Below are positions 10,401-22,900 of a DNA stretch of 64,000 bases, piece after piece. The DNA comes from Linanthus parryae (taxonomy: Eukaryota; Streptophyta; Magnoliopsida; Ericales; Polemoniaceae): the NCBI GenBank assembly GCA_023055425.1, contig JALGPY010000002.1, positions 136,457,927 to 136,521,926 of the forward strand, in the 5' to 3' direction. The notes beneath the pieces were generated by a model that did not search any database, was not told the origin of the DNA, and saw only the letters and a list, made by a program, of their open reading frames with translations. How positions within the stretch are numbered: position 1 is the stretch's first letter; each line of letters begins with the position of its first letter. Both the position numbers and the translations under genes were made by a program.

Positions 10401-10562
10401 AAGCATAAAGTTCTTCTCATTTGGGAGAAGTCTTTTTATTATAAAACTCTCGTATGGGAGAGATGAGATTACAATTCTCTCATATGGGAGAGAAGATGTG
10501 CGAATCATAGCAATACATAGCATGAAGCAAACGTTGTAATATAACGCATATAACGAGAGAAG
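10401..10562 (-). other. Tat 3' noncoding region with three hairpins
   Basis: Between the integrase stop and the repeat segment. It holds three consecutive short perfect hairpins: 10413-10430, 10447-10462 and 10475-10494. Each has a 5-7 bp CTCTC-type stem and a 6-nt loop (ATTTGG, GTATGG, ATATGG). No LTR or clear polypurine tract is seen. Confidence 0.65.
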
Positions 10563-11648
10563 TTAAGGATAATACTTCTTAATCCAGCGCATGTTGACTG
10601 AGCTTGGGGTTGAGGTCGTTCCATGTAACCTCCGTATGCTGCAGTAGCCACTGTCAAAGACTTCCGTGACATCAAAGGGTCCTTCCCAATTGGCTGCAAA
10701 TTTTGGGTGAGTTGCCTCTCGCATGCAATGGTCAGACGCGCGCAAGACCAAATATCCAACTGCGAAATCTCGACGTTGGACTGTTTTGTTGTATGCACGA
10801 GCTATCCTTTCTTGGTATAGTTTGTTAGTCCTTTCAGCTTGCTCCCGCTTCTCTTCTAGCAGGACTAAGTCATGATCGCGTTGGTTGTCATATAACGCGT
10901 GAAAAGCCAATCTTGCAGAGTTAACCTTCACTTCCGCAGGTACCACAGCCTCAGCTCCATAGCATAAAAGGAATGGTGAGACCCCTGTGGGTGTCCTTGG
11001 AGAAGTCCGATAAGCCCACAGGGCTATGCTCAAAGAATCAGCCCACTTCTTGTGGTCATCTTCGACCATCTTGCTCAAAATTCTCAATAGCGTCTTCTTG
11101 GTTGCTTCTGCTTGCCCATTTCCCTTCGGATAGTATGGAGTGGAGCATATCTGCCTGATGTTGTATTCTGTTGGCTTTGCAGCCACTTGGCGATTGACAA
11201 AAGGAGTGCCATTATCCGAAGGGATGGTGTTGGGAATTCCGAACCTGCATATGATGCTTTCTTGGATGAAATGGACAACAGCTAGCGCATTTGCTGTCTT
11301 CAGTGGTATCGCTTCTACCCACTTGGTGAACAACTCGGTCGCGGTGAGAATGAAATGATTCCCGTGCGAGGTCGGTCGAATGGGACCGATGAAATCCAGA
11401 GCCCATGTGTGAAACGGCCATGGCGTTCCCAATGCATGTAGATCTACGGCAGGGGCGTGCACTAGATTACCCTTGAATTGACACTCCTGGCAGCGTCTTA
11501 CTTTGGTGCGGTAATCAGCCTCCATAGTGGGCCAGAAATATCCAATTGAGAGGAGTTGTCTGCATAATTTCGCACCTCCCTGATGTTCCACCTGATGAGA
11601 AAGGTCCATCACTTCTTGTGCTTCCCTGCAGTCTAGACATCGCAGCAA
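10563..11648 (-). pseudogene. Tat integrase
   Basis: About 361 residues on the minus strand. The N-terminal zinc-binding part is HQ...H then CRRCQECQ. The catalytic core shows ALDFIGPI (D), SDNGTPF (D) and GNGQAEATKK (E). The region ALWAYRTSPRTPTGVSPF and the C-terminal part VLRASDHCM...GPFDV are typical of gypsy integrase. It ends with SVNMRWIKKYYP. The frame is intact for the whole domain and its catalytic acids are present. The ORF is cut off from the upstream RNase H by an in-frame break near 11650-11682, so it is counted as part of a decayed polyprotein. It inserts element DNA into the host genome. Confidence 0.85.
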
Positions 11649-11681
11649 GTTACCTTCATGGCCCCTTCGCCAAAGCAGATT

Positions 11682-12659
11682 TTATTGCACCACATATCGG
11701 GCTGCTTTCCTCCTTAGTTTCTCGGCTTCTTTTCTCGACTCGGGTACAATACCCTGGGTGAGAAAATCAAAGAGTGGTTTCCTCCAATCCGGATCATCGT
11801 CGGTCAGAGCAATGAGTAAAGAGTCCTTGATTAGTGCGCAACTCTCGCACTTTCCTTGTATGAATGCTGCGGCCTTTGACATGTCCGGCCAATGAATGCC
11901 ATACCTCTGGGCTTTCCGATAGATTGACACCTCACTTTCCCCGCAAGCATGTTGGTGAATCTTTTCTAACAGCAGTTGTCCCTCTTGCTTGGAGACGCAT
12001 CGCATAAGTATTCCGCCAGGACCCTTGTAATAAAGGGTGTTGTCATGTATGCAATACCCCTTTGTGGATGCCCAGTTCTGACTGCTCGTGCCTTCTGCGA
12101 TGGCTCGTAAGATTGACTTTCTCCAGTCCGGATCGTCCATGCATTCATCGTCACACGCGTCTTCTGTCAACGCCGAGGATGTTCGCACTTCAATCAAGAT
12201 CCTTGCGGGACATTTGTCCGCACTGACCTTGGATCCCAGAGTAGCTAAAGCGTCAGCATGCCTATTGTCCGCTCGAGGTTTGTGCTCATATCTAACGTCG
12301 CAGAACTGTTGCACCAATTTCTGTACCAGGGTCCGGTTGGGCAATAATTTCATTTCCTTCAAACCATACACGCCCGAGGCCTGTTTCAGGATTAGCTTGG
12401 AGTCCCCCATAACCGTCAAGTTGCTTACTTCCAAGGCCTTTGCCGCGCGAAGTCCTGCGATGAGAGCTTCATACTCTGCTTCGTTGTTGGTAACTGCGAA
12501 GTCAAGCTTTGCGGACATCTGTATGACTTCCCCATATGGTTTGGTCAAGACTATCCCGATGCCTCCACTTTTCCTTGTTGACGAGCCATCGAAATGGAGC
12601 GTCCAATAGGGCAGCTCAACTGCGTAGATTTCAGGTCCCTCCAATTCTTCTTCAATCAC
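11682..12659 (-). pseudogene. Tat second (archaeal-like) RNase H and linker to integrase
   Basis: 325 residues. Near the start it shows LHFDGSSTRKSGGIGIVL, then NNEAEYEALIAGLRAA and VMGDSKLILKQ, with ADNRHADALATL further on: the D-E-D-D set of an active-type RNase H. This is the extra RNase H known from Tat elements, distinct from the domain at 12684-13097. The C-terminal 150 residues (LYYKGPGGILMRCVSKQEG, HWPDM) lead into the integrase zinc-binding region. No stop is seen within the domain. Confidence 0.85.
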
Positions 12660-12683
12660 GGGCTCATGACTGTTATCGGGGAA

Positions 12684-13220
12684 CTACGCCAGCAAATCCG
12701 CTACCGCCTGCGATTTGATCGCCTGTGTCCGAACGCATGTGATGTCATATTGGGAAATGGTCATATACCACTTTGCCAATCTTCCCCCAGGAGTGGAGTG
12801 AGTCAGAAGATATCGTATGGGATCGCTCCTCGTGACCACCACCACTTTGTGCGGAGCGAAATAGTGTCTCAACTTCTCTATTACGAAGAATAAAGCAAGG
12901 CAATGACGTTCGATGTCCGTGTACCTTGATTCCGCGGGCTGCACGATCCGAGAGATATAGTAGATGGGCCTTTCTTGTCCCTCATACTCCTGAGCTAGTA
13001 GAGCTCCTATAGACCTCCTTGTTGACGTCAGATACAACAAGAGTGGTGATCCTAGCTGAGGTGCGATCATTACTTTTGAAGATGTCAGCAACTCCATTAG
13101 TTTCCCGAACGCAGCTTCGTGCTCCGCAGTCCAGTTGTATACGGCATCTTTCTTGAGGAGATCACTGAAACAGAAGGTGATTTCGGCGATCGCTGGGATG
13201 AATCTTCGCAGATAGGATAG
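12684..13220 (-). pseudogene. Tat RT-associated RNase H
   Basis: The open part (12684-13097) shows LLLYLTSTRRSIGALLAQ, RPIYYISRIVQPAESRY, IERHCLALFFVIEKLRHYF and YLLTHSTPGGRLAKW, the usual gypsy RNase H that follows RT. The catalytic acid normally found in the L-Y-L motif reads T here (YLTST), as in many plant elements of this group. The 100 bases between it and RT still resemble the connecting region but are broken in frame. Confidence 0.75.
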
Positions 13221-13223
13221 CTT

Positions 13224-14213
13224 TCACAAGAAGGTTTTCAAGGCACTCTGGTTATGCGGCGGAGTCATGCTAGTGATGGCTGATACTTTCGCAGGGTCAG
13301 GCTCGATTCCTTGGCGATGTACCACGCATCCCAAGAACTTCCCCGATGTTACCCCGAATGCGCACTTCATGGGGTTCCTCTTCAATTGAAAGCGTCTGCA
13401 TCCGTTAAACACTTTTCGCAAATCCGCCAGATGGTCTGCCTCCTCTTTGGATTTGACAACTAGGTCATCCACATAGAATTCCACTTCCTTGTGCATCATG
13501 TCGTGGAACAGGGCCATCATGGCCCGCTGATAGGTTGCACCTGCGTTTTTTAGGCCAAAAGGCATCACCGTATAGTTGAATACTTTCACCGGGGTGATGA
13601 ATGCAGTTTTCCGTGCATCTTCGGGGTCCATATTGATTTGATTGTACCCACTGAAGCCGTCCATGAAGCTGAACATGCGATGACCCGCGGTTGAATCGAT
13701 AAGTAAATCGATGTTGGGAAGCGGAAAATCGTCCTTAGGGCAGAAACGATTGAGATCCCGGAAATCCACGCAAATGCGAAGCTGCCCATTCTTCTTCACC
13801 ACGCGCACAATGTTAGCCAACCATGTGGGATGGTTATTTGGCTCTATGAATTTGGCATCCAGGAGTTTGACAATCTCCTGCTTAATCTTCACGTTGAGCT
13901 CCGGCCTAAAGCTTCTTGTGCTCTGCTTTACCGGCTTGGATCCTGGAATCACATCCAACCGATGCATGGTGATGCTCGTATCAAGGCCAGGCATCTCATC
14001 GTACTCCCATGCGAATACGTCCTTGTACTCGGTCAAGAGTTGTAGCAATCTTTCCTCCTCTTCGCTTGTGAGGTCCGCACTTACAAAGACTGGCCTCTTC
14101 TTTTCTTCGCTCGGGCTTAGGAATACCTCCTTCAGCTCCTGCTTTTGCGGTCTGGGTTTGTCTTCCATGCATTCAGGTGCTTCTTTGAGTTTCTCTTCTA
14201 GAGTGCTCGGCAT
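13224..14213 (-). pseudogene. Tat reverse transcriptase
   Basis: 329 residues, open throughout. RT motifs in order: DVFAWEYDEMPGLD, then VVKKNGQLRICVDFRDLN, PKDDFPLPNIDLLID, FSFMDGFSGYNQI, TVMPFGLKNAGATYQR, the catalytic FYVDDLVVKS, and FLGCVVHRQGIEPDP. The domain looks catalytically intact. It copies the element RNA in virus-like particles. A stop at about 13224 separates it from RNase H. Confidence 0.9.
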
Positions 14214-14299
14214 TTTTTTTCAGTCTCCGAAACCTTCTCAATTTGGTTGATTTGATCAGGAATATCCCCATGCCCGCGTGGGGACACCACCGCGCACCT

Positions 14300-15315
14300 T
14301 CATATTCGATAGCATGCATTCCCGTTGGCGTAGAAACTCTCTATCTCCTTGCCTTCAGGGTCATGCTTTGCTATTATTTTCAGAGTGTTCACATTCTTTC
14401 TCTGGTAGGCAATCCGCGGCGCATCTTCTCGCGTAGGCGGCTTTTCCTTGGCATCCTCTCTTGTCACCATCACTCCCGCCGGTGACTGGTCTTTGATATC
14501 CTCCCATCGGGGCAAAGGAGTGGGGTTGAATGGTCCCGGTGTTTGCTCATCTGCCACCTCGGTGAACCACACCGCCTCACTGAGATGCTCTTCATCCATG
14601 TTTAATGGATTCGTCGAAGCTGGTATCTCGACTATTTTGTCATTCCAAATGGCTTTCATCACTTGGTGAGCTGTTGAAGGGACCGCATCAAAGCGATGAA
14701 TCCAGGATCGACCTATGATCATGTGATACGTAGTGTTCGCATCTATGACATAGAATTTCGCTGACACTTGATTTTGCCGATCTGGATACCCAGGCGGATC
14801 CATCCTATCGTCATTCTGGAGTCGCTTCCGTATCCCATCAGCGGGGATGGACGCTTGACAATCTTGTACTATGGAATTCCCGCTAGCTTCAATGTATGGA
14901 GCGAAACAACGTTAACTGCTGCTCCTCCGTCGACGAACGGTCTTTTGAACTCAACGCCATTGATGATAGCCGTCACGTACAGAGGCCTCTGGTGTCTCGC
15001 ATCTGTCTTCTTGTCGCTTGCGGAAAAGGTTATGAACTTTTCTGTAGAGCGAGACGCCCTAACGACTTTCCCATTGGAGACTACGAGATCCTCCTCGTAG
15101 TCTTCTGCTATCCTTAAGATCGCCTTTGTCATCTCCGTCCGGCATTTTTCTGAGAAATTCATCTCGTCGAAGAACCTGCTGAAGCCGTGCGACCCCTTCA
15201 TCCGGTCGGCACGTTCGTCCTCTGTGTCTATGCTGTAGTCTTCATCATCGTGGATTTCGCCAATGATGGGTAGACCATCCTCTGCGACCTCTTCAAGATC
15301 CACAATCGAGATCAT
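14300..15315 (-). pseudogene. Tat protease region, broken in two
   Basis: The N-terminal part (14869-15315) ends with RPFVDGGAAVNVVSL, the aspartic protease site; the usual DTGA or DSGA reads DGGA here. After a stop at 14869, the matching C-terminal part (14300-14803) contains YHMIIGRSWIHRFDAVPSTAHQ. A proline-rich linker to RT follows. The upstream half also has an acidic stretch (HDDEDYSIDTEDE). The frame changes between the halves, so the protease is not made intact. It would process the polyprotein in an active relative. Confidence 0.75.
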
Positions 15316-15321
15316 AGCGAC

Positions 15322-16909
15322 CTATTTGACTTTCGATTCTTGCTCCGCATGGGCAGGTAGTGGACTGTTGCGCACATCCTGCCTTTGATCGCTGACAATC
15401 AGCTCGCCATTCTTCATCTTTTGGCTAAACACAATTCTGAGCTTCTTGCAGTCCGCCGTGGGATGCATAACCTTTCCGTGATATTCGCACCACTTCGGGT
15501 CCCTCACCATATCCCTGGAGGGTGCCTTCTCGACCGGCGGTAGGACACCGTCCTTGCGCCATTGCCTGCAAAGATCGCTTGCTTCTTCCACCGAACATGG
15601 CAGAGGTGGTGCATCAAAGTTCACAATCTTCGCCTGCTTTTGGGGGGAGACCGTATTCACTTCGGCCTCGCGTCCTGTCTTGTAGCTGAATCTCCCGATT
15701 TTGAAAGTAGTACCGCCTGAGGATCGCTCTGGGGCGTTTCTCTTTTTCTGCCTCTCCACTATAGGCTCGATGTTCTTCGTGCATTCGATTAGCTTTGAAA
15801 ACGTAGGCGTTTGCAAGTTAATAAGCATACCTTTGTACTCGTCTCGCATGCACTGCAGGCATATCTCTACGAGTCTGCTTTCGAGTATCACATATTTGCA
15901 TTCCAAGGACTTGGCCCCGAACTTCTTGATAAAGGTTATTCCTTCCTCCTCGCGCTTATGATACATCCGCGAGAGATGAAACATCATAACCTTTTCCTCC
16001 ATCTGGAAGAACTTGGTGTAGAACTTCTGGACCATGTCGTCCCAAGTCTTCACGGATCCGGCTTCCAACGTCCTGTACCACTTGTAAGCCACGTTCCCCA
16101 AAGATTTCGGGAACTCGCGCATCGGCAGTTTGGGATCAGCTCCATACGGCCCCATCACATCTTGAAACGCATGACATGCTCATGGGCGTTCCCATTGACA
16201 TCTTCGAACTTGTCCCATTTAGGAGCCTTGTACCCAGCAGGGTTAGGCATGAGATAGATCTCTCGTGGGATAGGTGGATCTTTGTCGAGCCTCGGGATGA
16301 TGGTATCCGCGAACAATTGGTGAGCCAGAATAGTGTCTTTGCGTCGTCGCAGAGACTTCATACACTCCGGAGTACTTCCCTCGGCAGCAGGAGGAGGGGT
16401 TGCCGCAGGTGGAGGCGACACATATGTCGCAGGAGGACTAGGGACGTATTGCGAATTCACGTTACCCCAGACTGCCGTTGGAGAAGGCAAGGGATACTTT
16501 GAGTCCGAATTAGGTATCAAAGTCGGAGGCTGAGGAGTATGAGCAGCGAGAGGCAACATTTGAGCTGTTGACCCCTGAATTGAGGGTAGCTGCGTAGTCG
16601 CCGGCGGAGTTTGCAGATTAGGGTTGGGTGGTGTGGTTGACACTCCCAATCCTTGAGTGGGGAGACTCCTCCTCCTTGAGAGACGGCGGTGGCTGGTGCA
16701 GGGTTTGGAGCAAGAGTCCCCAAGACAACCATGATCCGTTCTAGCTGCGCAGATTGAGCTTTGAGAGCCTTCGCCTGACTCTGGATAGTGGCGTCCAAGG
16801 CTTCTAGCGTCGGAGCTTCAACGATAGCTGTAGGAGTACGGCGAATCTCCTCTCCTGAGGCGGCCTCCGTGGAAGGCGATCTCTTACTGACGTCATCCTC
16901 CTGAGACAT
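15322..16909 (-). pseudogene. Tat gag, two frameshifts
   Basis: The likely start is at 16909 (MSQEDDVSKRSP), 19 bases past the candidate primer site. The N-terminal part has a coiled-coil-like stretch (LEALDATIQSQAKALKAQSAQLERI). A frameshift near 16630 moves into a proline-rich stretch (about 16155-16649), and a one-base deletion near 16158 (RFKM, then MGPYGADPKLPM) moves into the gag core: KSLGNVAYKWYRTLEAGSV, FYTKFFQMEEKV, CMRDEYKG. A single zinc-knuckle-like WCEYHG...H lies near 15480. This is a standard Tat gag layout, now non-functional. Confidence 0.8.
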
Positions 16910-16927
16910 GGTTGCTTGCAATGGTAA

Positions 16928-16945
16928 GTTCACGTCGGGTTCACC
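16928..16945 (-). promoter_or_regulatory. Candidate primer binding site of Tat element
   Basis: The minus strand reads TGGTGAACCCGACGTGAA four bases after the LTR end GTGCACA. It has the expected TGG start and position. The tRNA was not identified; it is not the initiator Met type used by the copia elements here. Confidence 0.5.
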
Positions 16946-16949
16946 AAAA

Positions 16950-17580
16950 TGTGCACAAGAGAATCCGGCGGGGAGCACTCTGTGTACACCAAGAGCAGAG
17001 GATCGGAAATGGCACAGGAAGAGTTGGGTTGTGTGTAGGGAGAGAGTAAGGCAGTAGTAATGTCTGAGAGAGAGAGACAGGGGTTTGGCAGAGCTTCCGC
17101 GTATGTCTGGTGTGTTCTCCTTTGTATGGAAAGGTTAACGTCCTATATATATAACGAAGAATGTGACCGTTGCAGTGTTGTTAATCCGCCCATCAATGGC
17201 GGATTAATTAGCTTAACCAGAACGGCACGTTCGTCCGCGTATGTAGGGACCGTTACAGCACGTTATGCGCGAATACCGGAACCGTTATGGGGTTGACCGG
17301 GTTTGACCGGATTGACCGGGTTTATAGAGCTCGTGCCATAAATCTCTCAAAATCAGTAACTAACGGTCGCGCGCGGGCTTGGCTCGCACGTGACAGGACT
17401 TACTCTAGCCTCCAAACCACTAAGTCCCTACAAGTCCCGTGCAGTGGTATGCGAGGGCCCTGTCTCGTAGCGCCCACATGGATCAGCGCGGCTTGTGATC
17501 CAGTGTGTGTGGAGAACAATATGATGTGCTAGATGATTGCACGTGGCCAAGATCTGTCTACTCAGAAAGCACTATCTACA
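16950..17580 (-). repeat. 5' LTR of Tat element
   Basis: The left edge is firm (TGTGCAC next to the primer site). The right edge is inferred: tctaca at 17580 gives TG...CA ends, and sequence beyond it reads as Athila gag (NSNWRNH...FSW). It carries a TATA box at about 17143-17155. No second copy exists in the window to confirm its length. Confidence 0.55.
17143..17155 (-). promoter_or_regulatory. TATA box in Tat LTR
   Basis: The minus strand reads GTTATATATATAG, about 200 bp upstream of the LTR end and primer site, a normal position for the LTR promoter. Confidence 0.6.
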
Positions 17581-18489
17581 GAAGTCATATGAAAACTCGC
17601 CATACTCGGCCACCTATAACTCAAATTGGAGAAATCACCATAATTTCTCATGGAGATAAGACCAAGAAACCCAAGTGAACCCCTCAATTTCTACCTATGT
17701 CCCGCCTAACAAGAGGAATTTTGAGAAAATTTAGAGCAATTTATGGCTAAACAAAACCAAACAACCCAAGAGTTGAGAAACTCCAACCAAGGGTTGAAAA
17801 ATGCGTTGGCTAGGTTGGAGTCTACCATAAATGCTCAAGAGAATGAAAAATTCCCATCTCAAGGGGCCAAAGCTTCAACCATGTGAAGCATGAAAAGGCC
17901 ATCACCGTTTTGAGAAATGGGAAAGTTGTTGAAAATGGACTTCCAAGTGGGGAGTCCAATAAAAATGAGGAAGAAGACTTTGAGAATAGTGGTGACCAAG
18001 AGAGAGTTGTTGAATTGCAAGAGTCAAAGAAGAGTCTCGACAAAGGGAAAGAAGTAGTTGATAATGCATAAATTAGGATTGTTCCACATTTTCCCAAAAG
18101 ACTAGTGGCCAATAAGATGAAAGCAAGTCACCAATACATCCTTGATACATTTCAAAATGTTAAGATAAACATCCCTCTCTTGGATGCTATGAAGCAAATT
18201 CCAGCTTATGCCAAATTTCTCAAGTATTTGCGCACTTTCAAGAGAACACTTCAAGTGAGAAAAAAGGCTTTTCTCACCGAGAAAGTGAGCTCAATTATCC
18301 AACATAACCTCCTTCCTAAGTAAAAATATCTGACTTCACCTACCATCACCTGCACCATTGGAGAACATACAATTCATAATTCTTTGTTAGATTTGGGTGA
18401 AAGTGTAAACCTTCTTCCATACTCGGTGTATGAGAAGTTGGGGTCGGGTTAGTTGAAACCCACAACGTGACACTCCAATTGGCGGATAG
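17581..18489 (+). pseudogene. Athila-like gypsy gag end and protease start
   Basis: Plus strand, in pieces: NSNWRNH...FSW and YVPPNKRNFE; a coiled-coil-like FMAKQNQTTQELRNSNQG (from about 17743); EKAITVLRNGKVVENG (17887 on); then KQIPAYAKFLKYLRTFKR and KKAFLTEKVSSIIQ, and the protease core HNSLLDLGESVNLLPYSVY with LQLAD at the end. This series is typical of the Athila gag-protease junction. DLGAS reads DLGES. There are several stops and frameshifts. It is cut at 18490 by a copia-A LTR, and the matching rest of the protease reappears at 31735. Confidence 0.8.
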
Positions 18490-19916
18490 TGTAGGGTTTT
18501 TGATTCATGGATCGCGCAAACGGAAGCATAATCAAACAAACAACCATGCAAAACCCTCCAAGGATCACAAGTCTAGATGCATAACGATAGTGAAGGTAAG
18601 AAATCATAAACGCACCTTTGGGTTCTCCTTGATGACTTCAAACGCGAATAGTGTCACGTTCTCTATAGTTGATCCACGCCTAGAGTTGATCCTAGATCTC
18701 CAATCTCCTTGGTGCTAGCCCGGAATGAGAGGAGGGTGAAGGAATCACGCAAAACGAGACAAAAGAAGGGGCTCGGCACTCTTTTTGGCCGACGGGGACG
18801 AGGGCGGCGGCAAGGGGGGCCGTCGGCCTCCTTTGTTGCTTGCTCTCTCTCCTTTGTTCTCTCCCACTCTTGTTATGTTCTCTCTAGAGCATAAGTTATG
18901 AGGAAGGAAGGAAGGAGGGTCCTTTATATAGTCCAACAACTCCTTGTTAACTACCTAAAGGACTTATTCTAGTCCTACTAGAATTCAATTTAGTCCCTTC
19001 CTTGCAAATTAGTCCCTACTAAGTTTGCAAGGGTTTGCAAAGTGATCCTTCTAATTAATTAATCCTTTAATTCCCAAATCTAGTACAACTCTATATAGCG
19101 TGTGACCCCATAGGTTCTATCTAGTTGGTAGCAACTCTTTGCTAATATGGAGCAGTTTCTAGCAGAACATCCATTCTAGCCAACTAATAGAATAGTCATC
19201 TAGACAACCTTGTACAAGTAATTGTCTCATCCCTTTGCCTCCATATCCGGATTGGACACGAGACATACAAGTCACACTCGTATATCCAATCCATAGTTTC
19301 TCGATCCATGGAATAGCCTTATTCGTGCAAATAACGTCAATATCCCATATATTGATTTATTTGAGTCTGGCCAGACATTCTATAAGCACTATCCTTCGAG
19401 TGTCCTAGGATATTTGCTCCCGTTATGTGGGAGGGGCAAATCCTCTCTACGTCCACTACGATATCTAAGCTTGCTTCTCATTGTATCCAGTACACGCCTT
19501 TATAACTAACCAGTTACGGTGTAGCGTTTAACGCTACCAAGATCACAATGATCCACAACTAGAATATCTAGTGACTTCAAGTCTAAGGATGACAATACCA
19601 TTGTACCCGAGAAGCACTTGTGACTCAACATAACATGTATGTAGCCTTCTCGGTGATGGGTCAATCCAGTGCAACATTCCGTAATGCACACCTATGTGTT
19701 GGATCGTGATATCTCCATATCAATCCAACCCCATACTAGTCTATAGATGATTGTCCCATTAATCATTATACTTGACTAGGGATATTTAAGATAAACAACA
19801 CGATTGTGAATCTAAGGACTTCATTATATTAAATATCCAATAAATAATAAATGAATTTTCTAGCCATATACAAATTCATACTAAACTAGATTGCCTCTAG
19901 GGCATCTATTCCAACA
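18490..19916 (-). repeat. 3' LTR of copia-A2 (subtype alpha)
   Basis: TG...CA termini. Very close to 1769-3197. A TATA-like ttatata lies at 18924-18930. It interrupts the Athila protease coding sequence after LQLAD. Confidence 0.9.
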
Positions 19917-19928
19917 GTCTCCCACTTG
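19917..19928 (-). promoter_or_regulatory. Polypurine tract of copia-A2
   Basis: Same caagtgggagac on the minus strand as in A1, directly before the 3' LTR and just after the polyprotein stop at 19931-19933. Confidence 0.75.
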
Positions 19929-19930
19929 CA

Positions 19931-22900
19931 CTAGAGCCAATCTGGCGCATCTCGTATGCCCATACTCCTAGTGTGCCCTTCATGCTTCCACTGCGTGAGA
20001 GGCTTTGTAAGCGGGTCTGACAGATTATCATCTGTAGGAATCTTGCATATCCGAACGTCTCCTCTATCGATAATATCTCGAATCAGATGAAACTTCCTGA
20101 GCACATGCTTGGACTTCTGGTGCGATCTGGGTTCCTTTGATTGCGCGATCGCCCCTGTGTTGTCACAGAACAACTCCACTGGATCCGCAATTCTAGGGAC
20201 CACACCAAGTTCAGAAAAAAACTTTCTGATCCAAACAGCCTCCTTTGCTGCGCCATTTGCAGCAATGTACTCAGCCTCTGTTGTAGAATCAGCCACCGTC
20301 TCTTGCTTGGAACTCTTCCAGCTCACCGCTGCTCCATTCAGGCAAAACACATATCCCGACTGTGATCTAAAGTCATCTCTATCGGTTTGGAAGCTTGCAT
20401 CAGTGTAACCCCTTACACGCAACTCTTCCTCACCGCCAAACATCAAGAAAGCATCCTTAGTTCTTCTCAAGTACTTTAGGATGTTCTTGACTGCAATCCA
20501 GTGACTCTCACCCGGATTGGATTGGTATATGCTTGTCATACTCAAGGCATATGACACATCTGGTCTAGTACATAACATGGCGTACATGATAGATCCTATG
20601 GCCGAGGCATAGGGAATCCTACTCATGCGTTCCTTCTCAATCTCATTGGAAGGACAACCACTCTTCGAAAGAGTGATTCCATGTGACATGGGCAAGAATC
20701 CCTTCTTGGAATCCTGCATGTTGAACCGTTTCAACACCTTGTCAATATATGTACTTTGACTTAGGCCTAGCAACCTCTTAGATCTATCTCTATAGATCTT
20801 TATACCGAGTATATAGGCTGCTTCCCCTAAGTCCTTCATTGAGAAACACTTTCCTAGCCAATCTTTCACAGATTGCAGCATGGGAATGTCGTTTCCAATG
20901 AGTAGTATGTCATCCACATACAAGACCAGAAAAGCTACAGAGCTCCCACTAACCTTCTTGTAGACACAAGACTCATCTTCGTTTCTGATGAAGCCAAACT
21001 CTTTGACCACTTCATCAAAATGTCGATTCCAACTCCTAGAAGCTTGCTTCAATCCATAAATAGATCAATGCAGCTTACAGACTTTGTTGGCTTGCTTTGG
21101 ATCCTCAAAACCCTCCGGCTGTATCATATACACGTCCTCGAGGAGATTCCCATAAAGGAATGCTGTTTTGACATCCATCTGCCAAATCTCATAGTCGTAG
21201 TATGCTGCAATTGCAAGTAGGATTCGGATGGATTTGGTCATAGCGACTGGTGAAAAGGTTTCATCATAGTCAATACCATGAATCTGTCTGAATCCTTTAG
21301 CCACCAATCGGCCCTTATAGGTAATCACATTACCATCCATGTCGATCTTCTTCTTGAAGACCCACTTGCACCCTATGGGCCGCGCCCCATCAGGTGGTTC
21401 AACCAAAGTCCATACTTTGTTGGTATACATGGATTCCATCTCGGATCTCATGGCTTCAAGCCACTTCTGCGAGTCTGGGCCACTCATGGCCTCCTCATAG
21501 GTAGTAGGCTCATCATCTATGAGCATCGTGTCACCGGAATCAGTCACGAGAAGTCCGTACCTCTCGGGTTCCTGGCGCACTCTACTAGATCTACGAAGCT
21601 CTTGTGTTACCTGAACAGGTGGATCCACAACTGCTTGTGATTCCTGTTCATGTTCCATAATCGGTTCAGTGATTTGTGGTTCTTGAACTTCTTCAAGTTC
21701 TACATTCCTCCCACTTGCTTCTTTAGAGACAAACTCTCTTTCTAGAAACACGCCGGTCCGAGCAACAAACACTTTGTTCTCGGTTGGATTGTAGAAGTAG
21801 TATCCCTTAGTTTCCTTAGGGTACCCCACAAATTTACACTTATCCGATTTAGGCCCTAGCTTGTCTGATTGTAAACGTTTTACATAGACATCGCAGCCCC
21901 AAATCCTTATGAACGACAGTGTGGGACGCCTCCCACTCCACATCTCATATGGTGTCTTCATGACTGATTTAGATGGAACACGGTTAATGGTGAAAGATGC
22001 ACTTAATAGAGCGTAGCCCCAAAATGATTATGGAAGATCGGTTTGACACATCATAGACCGAACCATATCCAATAGGGTTCGATTCCTCCTCTCGGACACG
22101 CCATTCCATTGTGGCGTTCCGGGTGGAGTGAGTTGGGACACGATCCCACACTCTCTAAGATAGTCGTCAAACTCTTGGCTCAAGTATTCTCCTCCACGAT
22201 CCGATCGTAGAGCCTTGATACTTTTGCCAAGTTGCTTCTCTACTTCATTCTTGAATTCTTTGAACACTTCAAAGGATTCGGATTTTGCCCTCATAAGGTA
22301 CACAAATCCATATCTACTATAATCATCAGTAAATGTAATGAAGTAGACATAACCACCCCTGGCAGGTGTGGCAAATTGCCCACACACATCCGTATGTATG
22401 AGCGCCAATTGCTCACTTGTCCTCTCACCTTTCTTATTGAAAGGGGACTTTGTCATTTTTCCCAACAAACAAGCCTCACATGTCTCATATGATTCAAAAT
22501 CAAATGAGTCTAGTAATCCATCCTTATGGAGTCTAGATACACGTTTCTCATTTATGTGGCCTAAACGACAATGCCATAAATAAGCAGGATTTAAATCATT
22601 TATTTTAATCCGCTTGGTATTAATGTTGTAGACAGGATTGCTTAGATCAAGGACATAAAGTCCATTAAATAATTGCGCACTAAAATAGTGAATATTATTC
22701 AAATAAAAGGAACAACAATTGTTCTTTATTGAAATAATAAAACCTTCCTTGTCCAAACAAGAAATAGAAATAATGTTTCTGCTCATAGCAGGCACAAAAT
22801 AGCAATTATTTAATTCTAAAACTAATCCTGAAGGCAGAGATAGCTCGCACACGCCTATGGCCAACGCAGCAACCTTTGCTCCATTCCCAACGCGCAGATC

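Larger units (their letters stand above)
10263..17580 (-). mobile_element. Tat-type Ty3/gypsy element, 3' LTR missing
   Basis: In element order on the minus strand: LTR about 17580-16950, candidate primer site, gag, protease, RT, RNase H, a second RNase H, integrase, 3' noncoding region. Integrase after RNase H defines Ty3/gypsy, and an additional RNase H between RNase H and integrase is the known hallmark of the Tat group. The 3' region runs into the copia LTR ending at 10262, and no 3' LTR is found. The right end abuts Athila-like gag, so Tat probably inserted into Athila; the exact right boundary is tentative. Confidence 0.8.

Noticed and set aside
10263..10562. Tat 3' LTR
   Set aside because: No stretch here matches 16950-17580; the region is 3' noncoding sequence and the LTR is absent from the window.
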